From: Verrucomicrobiota bacterium JB022
Lineage (GTDB): Bacteria > Verrucomicrobiota > Verrucomicrobiia > Opitutales > Oceanipulchritudinaceae
Assembly (NCBI GenBank): GCA_030673845.1
Contig: JAUTCQ010000017.1
Span: 1 to 64,000 of the forward strand
Length of the DNA: 64,000 nt
Direction: 5' to 3'
The position numbers were made by a program, and so were the translations under genes. The notes under the pieces are model-generated. The model worked only from the letters and a program-made list of their open reading frames with translations, was not told the DNA's origin and searched no databases. This document shows positions 44,155-50,936 of this stretch, piece by piece. How positions within the stretch are numbered: position 1 is the first letter of the stretch; each line of letters begins with the position of its first letter.

Positions 44155-44310
44155 GCGCTGCAGCGTTTGTACCCGCCGAGCACGCGCAGCCCGCCGAAGA
44201 ATGGAAACGTAGCGGCGGAAGTGGCTAAAGTGAGGTCACCAACCGGGACGAAAGCGCAGGAATACTTATTCCAATGCCGCTCAAGCCTCCTGCGGGCAAC
44301 TGGTTGGCTA
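44155..44310 (+). ncRNA. Candidate structured RNA or leader upstream of the head module
   Basis: Nested and adjacent stems are visible: CCGCCG (44191) with CGGCGG (44213); GTGA-GG-TCAC near 44230; CCAACC (44239) with GGTTGG (44302); CGCAGG (44255) with CCTGCG (44289); and an inner GGAAT-ACTT-ATTCC hairpin (44259-44272). The phrase GGGACGAAAGC recalls riboswitch or tetraloop-type cores. No family was identified. It ends just before the start of the 44335 gene. The opposite strand has a 108-codon open frame with no known features. Confidence 0.4.
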
Positions 44311-44334
44311 ATTTTCCTTTCACTCAATTTGCTC

Positions 44335-44652
44335 ATGTCTACTACGTTGCACAGTATCGACCATATCCGCGAGCAGGCCGAGGCGATTCTCGACCGCTAT
44401 GGCGCCCGCGATGTTTTGCCCGAAGCGGCCCTCGTGCTCGCCTGGCAGATCGTGTTCGAGCGCCTCCAGCGCGGCGACGATCAGGATTTCGACAAGCTCA
44501 TCGTCTCGCTGCAGCGCCTCTGCGCCACCACCACCCAGCGCCGCACCCTCCAGCTCAAGGAAGCCCAAAGCGGCCCCGCCGACGACGAGCCGTCCACGGA
44601 AGGACTCACGCCCGATGTGCTGCGGCAAATCGAGGCGGCGCTGGGAGCCTAA
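44335..44652 (+). CDS. Small protein at the head of the phage module
   Basis: The product has 105 residues from the ATG at 44335; an upstream start at 44065 would cover the structured region and is rejected. It is helical: IDHIREQAEAILDRYGARDV, then LVLAWQIVFERLQRGDDQDF and LIVSLQRLCATTTQRRTLQL. The position before terminase matches the small terminase/gp27-type gene of Mu-like phages, but sequence identity could not be recognised. It may be a DNA-recognition or packaging accessory protein. A family B repeat separates it from the terminase gene. Confidence 0.6.
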   Translation: MSTTLHSIDHIREQAEAILDRYGARDVLPEAALVLAWQIVFERLQRGDDQDFDKLIVSLQRLCATTTQRRTLQLKEAQSGPADDEPSTEGLTPDVLRQIEAALGA

Positions 44653-44657
44653 AAATA

Positions 44658-44760
44658 TGAACAGGAGTTTGGGGAGTTAGAGCGTTAAAACGGTGAGTTT
44701 ATCTCCTTTCTCTTCTGCTTCTGAACTCCTGAAACTCCTCCAACTCCTGTTCCAATTCAT
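44658..44760. repeat. Interspersed inverted repeat, family B
   Basis: The left arm is GAACAGGAGTTTGGGGAGTT and the right arm GAAACTCCTCCAACTCCTGT then TCC. They pair imperfectly. The element fills the gap between stop and start. A second copy occurs at 47438-47564. Confidence 0.6.
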
Positions 44761-44768
44761 TCCTTTTC

Positions 44769-46124
44769 ATGTTCTTACCGTATCAACGCCGCTGGATCGA
44801 AGACCCGGCCCCGCTGAAGCTGATGGAGAAATCCCGGCAGGTGGGGATGTCGTGGGCCACTGCTTACCGGCTGGTGTCGCGGCTCAGCCAACCCGGAACG
44901 CGTTACGATGCGTGGGTGAGCAGCCGCGATGCCGTGCAGGCCCGCTTGTTTCTGGAAGACTGCCTCGGCTTTGGGCGGGGGCTCGATGCGGCGGCCCGTT
45001 CGTTGGGCGGGCGGGTGCTCGGCAAGCGCAGCTCGCGGCAGACGTTGCAGCTGGCCAACGGGTGCCGCATCCACTGCCTCAGCTCCAACCCCGATGCGCA
45101 GGCCGGCAAGCGCGGCACGCGGGTGCTCGACGAGTTCGCCCTGCACCCCGATCCGGAGCGGCTCTACCGGATCGCTTACCCGGGGGTGACCTGGGGCGGC
45201 GGTCTGGAGCTGATCTCGACCCACCGGGGCAGCGCCAACTTCTTCCACCAACTGGTGAAGGAGGCGCGCGAGGGCGGCAACCCCAAGGGCTTTTCGCTGC
45301 ACCGCGTGACTTTGCAGGACGCCGTCGATCAGGGCCTGCTCGACCGCCTGCAACCACGCCTGCCCGACGACGACCCGCGCAAGCACCTCGCGCCCGACGA
45401 CTACCTCGACTACGTCCGCGCCCGCTGCCCGGACGAGGAGAGCTGGCTGCAGGAGTATTGCTGCGTGCCGGCGGAGGACGCGGCGGCCTTCCTCTCGTTC
45501 AGCGATCTCGTGGCCTGCGAGGTGCCGGGGCTCTTGCAGCCCTCGCTCAAGGACCCGGCGACGAGCGCCTTTGCCGAGCCGCCGCGCTCCCTGTATGTGG
45601 GCGTCGATGTGGGCCGGGTGCACGACCGCACCGTCATCTGGGCGCTGGAGCCAATCGGCGACTTGTGGGTGACGCGCCATGTCGAGGTGTTGGCGGGCGA
45701 GACGTTTTCGCGCCAGGAGCAGGTGCTCGACGCGCTGTTGCGCCGCCCGGAATTCCGCCGGTGCTGCATCGACGCGACGGGCCTCGGGCGGCAATTCGCC
45801 GAGCGTGCGTCCGAACGCTACGGGCGCTACCGGGTCGAGGGCCTGCAGCTGAGCCTGCCCGTGCAGGAAACGCTGGCCTACCCGCTGCGGAGCGCCCTAG
45901 AAGAGCGCCGCCTGCGTATCCCCGAAGACGACGCCACCCGCGCCGACCTCCGAGCCGTGCGCCAGGAGCAGACCAGCACCGGCCACCCCCGCTTTGTCGC
46001 CCGTCGCGATTCCAGCGGCCACAGCGACCGCTTCTGGGCCCTCGCCCTGGCCCTGCACGCAGCCACCGGCGGCGAACGCCACTCGCCGGAGGTGCATGTC
46101 ATCCGTCCCAAGGGGCGGAAGTGA
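44769..46124 (+). CDS. Phage terminase large subunit (Mu gp28-like)
   Basis: The packaging motor has 451 residues. The N-terminal ATPase has Walker A LMEKSRQVGMSWATAY (about residue 18-33) and Walker B RGTRVLDEFALHPDP. The C-terminal RNase-H-like nuclease has YVGVDVGRVHDRT with its first acidic residues, CCIDATGLGRQFAE, and the final acidic DRFWALALAL. Mu gp28 has a similar size and both domains. All expected catalytic parts are present, so the enzyme is probably functional. The start is the ATG at 44769. Confidence 0.9.
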   Translation: MFLPYQRRWIEDPAPLKLMEKSRQVGMSWATAYRLVSRLSQPGTRYDAWVSSRDAVQARLFLEDCLGFGRGLDAAARSLGGRVLGKRSSRQTLQLANGCRIHCLSSNPDAQAGKRGTRVLDEFALHPDPERLYRIAYPGVTWGGGLELISTHRGSANFFHQLVKEAREGGNPKGFSLHRVTLQDAVDQGLLDRLQPRLPDDDPRKHLAPDDYLDYVRARCPDEESWLQEYCCVPAEDAAAFLSFSDLVACEVPGLLQPSLKDPATSAFAEPPRSLYVGVDVGRVHDRTVIWALEPIGDLWVTRHVEVLAGETFSRQEQVLDALLRRPEFRRCCIDATGLGRQFAERASERYGRYRVEGLQLSLPVQETLAYPLRSALEERRLRIPEDDATRADLRAVRQEQTSTGHPRFVARRDSSGHSDRFWALALALHAATGGERHSPEVHVIRPKGRK

Positions 46125-46132
46125 GGCTAAAC

Positions 46133-46221
46133 GGGTTCTCTCACTAAGGTCACAAAGGCACAAAGGAGCGATTAGGTTTTTTTTAAGCATCTTGGTGTCT
46201 TTGTGTCCTTCGTGAGAGCCC
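46133..46221. repeat. Interspersed inverted repeat, family A
   Basis: The left arm GGGTTCTCTCACTAAGGTCA continues CAAAGGCACAAAG and is matched by the right arm CTTGGTGTCTTTGTGTCCTT then CGTGAGAGCC. The hairpin would be about 30 bp with mismatches. It fills the terminase-portal gap. Confidence 0.75.
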
Positions 46222-46245
46222 TCTTTCCCCATCCATTTCCTTTTT

Positions 46246-47439
46246 ATGAAAACAACCACTCTTTCTTCGACGCGCTGGCGGGAGGCCCAGCAGCGGACGC
46301 GTTTCAACCCCGTGCGGCAGCTCTCGCCGGAGAGCCTGGGCCGGCAACTGGATGCCTTCCACGCCGGGGACCTTCGGGCGGCGGCGCTGACCTGGGAGGC
46401 GATCGAGCGCCGCGACGACGTGGTGCAATCGGTGGCGGCCAAGCGCAAGGCTGCGGCAGCCCGCCACGGTTGGGAAATCCTCACAACCGAGGACTCGCCG
46501 ACCGCGCGACGCCACCAGGAGGCGTTGACCGCGTTTTATCGTCACGTGACCGCGATGAACGCCCTCGATGAGAACGAACGCGGCGGGTTTTCCCTGCTCG
46601 TGCGTCAGATGCTTGACTCGATTGGCAAACGTTACGCGGTGCACGAAATCGTCTGGCGGCCCTTGAGCGACGGCACCCTCACGGCGGAGTTCCGCTTTGT
46701 GCCGCTCTGGTTTTTCGAGAACCGCACGGGCCGCTTGCGCTTCCTGGAGCAGGAATTCGCGCAAGAGGGACGGGCGCTGGAGGACGACGGCTGGATGGTC
46801 ACCGTCGGGCCGGGTGTGATGGAGGCCTGCAGCATCGCCTACCTCTACAAGACGCTGCCCCTGCGCGACTGGCTGGTCTACTGCGAGCGCAACGGCATGC
46901 CGGGCATCAAGGGCACGACCGATGCGCCTCCCGGTTCGCCGGAGTGGGAGGCGGCGCGCGAGGCGGTCGAGAGCTTTGGCGCGGAGTTCCACGCCTTGAT
47001 GGGGCGCGGCACCGAGCTGGAGGCGATCCACCTGGAGGCGAGCGGGCAACTGCCTTACCCGCAGTTGGTCGAGCGCATGGACCGGGCGATGGTCGTGCTC
47101 TGGCGCGGCGCCGACCTGGGCACGATCAGCCGGGGCGCCGGGGTGGGGGCCAGCCTGCAGCAGGAGGAGTCCGACTTGCTGGCCGAGAGCGACGCCCAAC
47201 TGGTTTCCGAAGCCCTGCAAACGCAGGTCAACCGGCCCTTGCTGCGCCACCTCTTCGGCGAAGAGCCGCGCGCGGTGATCGAAGTTCGTGCTGGCCGCAC
47301 AACCCAGCCCGAGCGCGACCTGCAGGTCTACCGCCTCGCCTGGGAAATGGGCATCCCGCTCAGCGAACACGACTTCCGCGAACGCTTCCACCTCGCCGAG
47401 CCGACGGAGGAATCGGCGATGATCGGAGGGAATGGCTGA
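46246..47439 (+). CDS. Phage portal protein, DUF935/Mu gp29-like
   Basis: The product has 397 residues. It is a portal by family resemblance: RRDDVVQSVAAKRKAAAARH, the central LRDWLVYCERNGMPGIKG, and the repeat-rich VLWRGADLGTISRGAGVGAS with LLAESDAQLVSEALQTQVNR, typical of DUF935. The length is shorter than the roughly 500 residues of Mu gp29. The start is the ATG at 46246. The ring would sit at the capsid vertex where terminase docks. Confidence 0.88.
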   Translation: MKTTTLSSTRWREAQQRTRFNPVRQLSPESLGRQLDAFHAGDLRAAALTWEAIERRDDVVQSVAAKRKAAAARHGWEILTTEDSPTARRHQEALTAFYRHVTAMNALDENERGGFSLLVRQMLDSIGKRYAVHEIVWRPLSDGTLTAEFRFVPLWFFENRTGRLRFLEQEFAQEGRALEDDGWMVTVGPGVMEACSIAYLYKTLPLRDWLVYCERNGMPGIKGTTDAPPGSPEWEAAREAVESFGAEFHALMGRGTELEAIHLEASGQLPYPQLVERMDRAMVVLWRGADLGTISRGAGVGASLQQEESDLLAESDAQLVSEALQTQVNRPLLRHLFGEEPRAVIEVRAGRTTQPERDLQVYRLAWEMGIPLSEHDFRERFHLAEPTEESAMIGGNG

Positions 47440-47564
47440 ACAGGAGTTTGGGGAGTCAGGAGAGGAAGATTTTTTACAGAAGAGCACAAAGGACACGAAG
47501 AAGAGGATCCTAAATTTCTCTTTGGATCTGGGACTCCTTCAACTCACCTAACTCCTGTTCCAAT
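47438..47564. repeat. Family B inverted repeat with a nested half-copy of family A
   Basis: The left arm GAACAGGAGTTTGGGGAGTC starts at the portal stop; the right arm AACTCACCTAACTCCTGTTC ends at 47560. Between them, GAGCACAAAGGACACGAAG resembles one arm of family A, as though one repeat had inserted in another. Confidence 0.6.
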
Positions 47565-47583
47565 CATCTTTATTATTTTTCCT

Positions 47584-48357
47584 ATGAACAGTGAACATCA
47601 GAATACCTTTGAGCGCTATAAGCTGGTGAGCTTTGGCGAGCATGGACACCGCAAAGGGGTCCAGCGGATCGACCGTGGGGCCGGGGAGGCTTTGGTGGCG
47701 GCGTTCTATTCGCTCAAGGGGCGGATGGCGCGGCGATTCGGGGGCCTGCCGGTCTATGTCGGCCACCCCGACGATGCCGAATTTTCCGGGCGGGCCGGTC
47801 ACGACGATACCCGCGCGCACGGCTGGGTCCAGGGCCTCGAAGTGGCCGACGACGGGCTTTTCGTGCGCATCAAGTGGGCCCGCAGCGGTCGCGAGCTGCT
47901 GGCGGAGGCGCATTACAAATACCTTTCGCCCCGCTGGCTGATGGAGCCGGTCGAGAGCGGCGTTTTTCGCCCCGTGCGGCTGCTCTCGGTGGGGCTGACG
48001 AATGCGCCCAACATCCCCGGCGAACCCATCGCGAACGCCGCACCGCAAGACGAGGGCAGCGTGGCCGGGGTGGGGGAGACGCAGGCCCTGCCGCCGGCGT
48101 CGCCCGATTGGCAATGCGAAGCCGAAGAGGCGCAGCAGCGCATCGCCGAACTTGAGGCCCGCCTCGCCCGCTTTGAAGTCCCCGCGGCCAACACCGAGCG
48201 CCGCCCGCTCAAGACTGCTGCGCTGACCGCCCAGCTCGGGCAGCGCAAGCCCGCGCAAAGCGAGTCCCGCCAGCTCCTTGAAGCCGTCAACAGCCGCATG
48301 GCCGAGACGGGCGAGGATTTCCCGACCGCCTGGAGCGCACTGCGCCACCGCGGCTAA
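47584..48357 (+). CDS. Head maturation protease/scaffold, Mu gpI-like
   Basis: The product has 257 residues. It resembles Mu protease I: GLPVYVGHPDDAEF near residue 55, the helix KWARSGRELLAEAHYKYLSP, and LLSVGLTNAPNIPGEP, with Ala/Glu-rich C-terminus (residues 170-255) suited to a scaffold. The catalytic residues cannot be assigned with certainty. It lies between portal and capsid genes, the place of head proteases. Confidence 0.82.
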   Translation: MNSEHQNTFERYKLVSFGEHGHRKGVQRIDRGAGEALVAAFYSLKGRMARRFGGLPVYVGHPDDAEFSGRAGHDDTRAHGWVQGLEVADDGLFVRIKWARSGRELLAEAHYKYLSPRWLMEPVESGVFRPVRLLSVGLTNAPNIPGEPIANAAPQDEGSVAGVGETQALPPASPDWQCEAEEAQQRIAELEARLARFEVPAANTERRPLKTAALTAQLGQRKPAQSESRQLLEAVNSRMAETGEDFPTAWSALRHRG

Positions 48358-48401
48358 CGCACCTTTCCAACCCACACCTTACATCCAAATCCAACATACA
48401 C

Positions 48402-48827
48402 ATGTCTCAGTCTTCCAACCTGGTTTTTGCCAATACGGTCGGCGAATTTGCCGCCGGTGAGATCACTCGCTTTTCGACGGGCGCGCTTAGTGCGCGCAAC
48501 CGTCTCGTGAAGCCCGGCGCCCAGCCCCGCACGGTGGCGCTCTGCGAGGCCAACGACCTCCCGCTCGGTGTTTCGCAAGACGATGCCGACCTTGCGGGCG
48601 ACGCCGTCAACGTGACGCTGCTCGGCTCGGCTGGCCGCACCCTGCGCGCCGTCGCCTCGGGTAACGTGGCCGAGGGCGCGCTGCTCGTCCCGGCGGCCGG
48701 TGGCGCCGTGCGCACCCTGCCCGGCACGTCCGGCACCTACCACATCGTCGGCCGCGCGCTGCAAGCGGCTTCGGCGGGCCAACTGGTCTGCTTCGACCCC
48801 TGCTTCCCGCAGACCCGCACCGTCTAA
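48402..48827 (+). CDS. Capsid decoration-like protein (DUF2190-type)
   Basis: The product has 141 residues, with an all-beta pattern. GVSQDDADLAGDAVNVTLLG, a GNVAEGALLVPAAGG segment and the closing LQAASAGQLVCFDP are the kind seen in DUF2190 and other capsid cement proteins. It lies directly before the major capsid gene, separated by 36 bases. Identification is by pattern. Confidence 0.72.
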   Translation: MSQSSNLVFANTVGEFAAGEITRFSTGALSARNRLVKPGAQPRTVALCEANDLPLGVSQDDADLAGDAVNVTLLGSAGRTLRAVASGNVAEGALLVPAAGGAVRTLPGTSGTYHIVGRALQAASAGQLVCFDPCFPQTRTV

Positions 48828-48863
48828 ACCTAACACCTACCCACCACTTTTCCACTTACACAC

Positions 48864-49799
48864 ATGACTGCGATTGAATCCCTGCCCGTGAAGGGCACCA
48901 TTACCGCCGCCAACGAGAGCCGCTTCCAGCACGCCCACCTCAGCGAGCCGCTGACCGCCTATTCCATGGGCTGGAAAGACCCGCACAACCTGCAGGCGCT
49001 GCTCGATTTCCTGGCTCCGGCCGTGCCGGTGGCCCGCCGCTTCGAGTTCCGCAAATCCACCGCCGCCGACTTCTACTACTCGGAAGATGACGACGTGCGC
49101 GCGATCGGCGCCAACTTCAAGCGCGTCGGCTACTCGGGCGAGACGGTCCAGAGCAAGACGCTCAACAAGGGCCTGACGATCCGTGTCGACCACGACGAGG
49201 AAGTCGGCCCCGACTGGCGCGAACGCTACGTGGGGCTGCTCGTACAGCGCCTCTTGCGCAATGAGCTGCGCCGCGCGCTGAAGGCGATGGACAACGCCAC
49301 GATCGCGAGCCCGCAGGCTTGGGGCGCGAATGCCAACCCCGATGGCGACCTCCGGGCCGAGTTGTTCCAAGGCACGCTGGGCACCGGCCTGCGCCCCAAC
49401 CGCATCCTCTACGGCCCCGTGGCCTGGGACTTGCGCCAAAACGTCTACGATCAGCAAGACAACGCGGCGGCCGCGCGAGCCGGCGGCCTCTCGCCCGAAG
49501 AGCTGGCGCGCAAGGTCTTCGTCGACGAGCTGCGTCTCATGTCGCCGTATTTCCACGACGGCCAGGAGCTGCAGGCGATGGTGGAGCACTCCATCTACCT
49601 GTTCTACGGGCAGAACGGCATCCACCGCGACGAGCCGAGCACGCTCAAGCGCTTCTACACGCCCACCGACGACGGTAACGCCTTCCGCGTCTACGTGGAG
49701 GAGCACGCCAAATACACCGACATCAGCGTCGAGCACTATTCGCAAGTGGTGCTGACCAACCCGGATGGCCTCTGCCGCATGACGGTAAGCGGTGCGTAA
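48864..49799 (+). CDS. Major capsid protein (HK97-fold, Mu gpT-like)
   Basis: The product has 311 residues, near the size of Mu gpT (about 305). Signs are the FEFRKSTAADFYYSEDDDVR segment, LKAMDNATIASPQAWG, and RILYGPVAWDLRQNVYDQQD, which resemble coat proteins of this class. No cleavage site was assigned. It has the strongest codon bias of the module to the eye, in keeping with abundant expression. Confidence 0.85.
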   Translation: MTAIESLPVKGTITAANESRFQHAHLSEPLTAYSMGWKDPHNLQALLDFLAPAVPVARRFEFRKSTAADFYYSEDDDVRAIGANFKRVGYSGETVQSKTLNKGLTIRVDHDEEVGPDWRERYVGLLVQRLLRNELRRALKAMDNATIASPQAWGANANPDGDLRAELFQGTLGTGLRPNRILYGPVAWDLRQNVYDQQDNAAAARAGGLSPEELARKVFVDELRLMSPYFHDGQELQAMVEHSIYLFYGQNGIHRDEPSTLKRFYTPTDDGNAFRVYVEEHAKYTDISVEHYSQVVLTNPDGLCRMTVSGA

Positions 49800-49849
49800 A
49801 CCCAACCCTCCCGGCGCGGCCGTGAAATACGACCGCGTTTTGGGGATAC

Positions 49850-49970
49850 GGGTTCTCTCACTAGATCACAAAGGCACAAAGGGTTAAATCCCTAGCTCTA
49901 AGAGGGTTGCGTGGGATGGAGAGAGCTCGGCCCTCACCCTTTGTGTCTTTGTGCCCTCCGTGAGAGCCCT
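49850..49970. repeat. Interspersed inverted repeat, family A (long-loop copy)
   Basis: The left arm GGTTCTCTCACTAGATCACA continues AAGGCACAAAGGG; the right arm CCCTTTGTGTCTTTGTGCCC continues TCCGTGAGAGCCC. Between them is a nested hairpin-like stretch. It ends 34 bases before the next gene. Confidence 0.75.
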
Positions 49971-50004
49971 TCTTCCTCTCTTTCTTTCACCTTACGCTTT
50001 TCCC

Positions 50005-50454
50005 ATGTCCTGGAATCCTTTGACCTTAACCATTTTGCAGCGCTACCTGGCGGCCCCGCAGTTGCGAGCTTTGCAGACGGCGGCTCTAGCCGATGCGCAG
50101 GGCGATCCGTTGCCCGAACTCATCGCAGATGTCACCGCGCGCGTCCGGGCCGAGCTGCGGGCGGGCGGCAACAGGCTCAGCGCCGACCCGCAAGCCTTGC
50201 CGGCGGAGCTGCACGGCCCAGCGGCGGCCCTCGTGCTCGCCACCGCCCAAACGCGCTTGCCCACGCTGGAGCTGCGCCCCGACCAGGTGCGCGCTTACCA
50301 GGATGCGCGGGCCCTGCTGGAGCGTTTCGCCACCGGCAGGCTGCGACCGGAGGCGCCGGACGACCCGGAAACCGCTCCGGCGCCCACCTCCGGGCAGACG
50401 GTCGTCGTCTCCGCCCGTTCCGACCGGCTGACCGCGCGCCGCCTCCGCTTTTAG
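50005..50454 (+). CDS. Mu gp36-like (DUF1320-type) head-tail connector
   Basis: The product has 149 residues from the ATG at 50005. It has a helical N-terminus (LTILQRYLAAPQLRALQTAA) and a Leu/Ala/Arg pattern with TARVRAELRAGGNRLSADPQ, as in DUF1320 proteins that close the head for tail joining. The C-terminus is Pro/Thr-rich. The identity rests mainly on pattern and position. Confidence 0.7.
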   Translation: MSWNPLTLTILQRYLAAPQLRALQTAALADAQGDPLPELIADVTARVRAELRAGGNRLSADPQALPAELHGPAAALVLATAQTRLPTLELRPDQVRAYQDARALLERFATGRLRPEAPDDPETAPAPTSGQTVVVSARSDRLTARRLRF

Positions 50455-50475
50455 CCACCCCGAGCAACTACGACC

Positions 50476-50916
50476 ATGTCCGAATTTCCCGATCACCGCC
50501 TGGGCGAGTTTGCCTTGGCCTACTTGCGCACGCTGCCCGAGCTGCGGGGCGTGCACCTCTGGCTGGTCGACCCGGCCGACTTGGAGGGTGAGCTGCAGAC
50601 GCAGGCCGCCGAGGCGACGACGCTGGCGGTGCGCCTCGAAGGCCCCACTTACCTTACGGTCGATTTCTCCGGCGAGCGTCTGCTGGAGCTGACGGTGCGC
50701 TTGCGCGAAAGCCTCTGGCACGCCACGCCGCGCAACGCCCGAGGCCAGCTCGCCTCGCTGCTGGCCCAGCGCCTGCGCGTCTTTCAACCGCCCGGCGCGC
50801 CGGAGCCGATGCGGCCCCATCCCTTTACGCCGCGTGCCGTGCCGGAGCCCAAGGGCCCCTGGCGCGAAGAGGTGCTGCGCTACGTCGTGAGCCTCGGCTA
50901 CGCGGCCCACGAATAA
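50476..50916 (+). CDS. Small structural protein of the phage module
   Basis: The product has 146 residues, with ELRGVHLWLVDPADLEG, a strand-rich VRLEGPTYLTVDFSGERLLE, and a Pro-rich stretch before the end. It begins 21 bases after the gp36-like gene. The order suggests a gp37-type head or tail-completion protein, but no match was recognised. A joint role with the preceding gene is inferred. Confidence 0.6.
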   Translation: MSEFPDHRLGEFALAYLRTLPELRGVHLWLVDPADLEGELQTQAAEATTLAVRLEGPTYLTVDFSGERLLELTVRLRESLWHATPRNARGQLASLLAQRLRVFQPPGAPEPMRPHPFTPRAVPEPKGPWREEVLRYVVSLGYAAHE

Positions 50917-50936
50917 GCCTCAAACCATTTACCACC

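Noticed and set aside
44155-44310. Cyclic-di-GMP-I riboswitch, based on the phrase GGGACGAAAGC
   Set aside because: The other conserved elements (AAACC before, GCCTAA and the GGTAGC...GTTACC part after) do not appear in the proper order.
44065-44334. Extended N-terminus of the 105-residue module protein
   Set aside because: The extension would be Cys-rich and unlike the rest, and would overlap the structured RNA candidate; the ATG at 44335 fits better.
47944-48301. Alternative frames inside the gpI-like protease gene as extra phage genes
   Set aside because: They lack starts with good context and are shadows of the Ala/Glu/Arg-rich protease gene.
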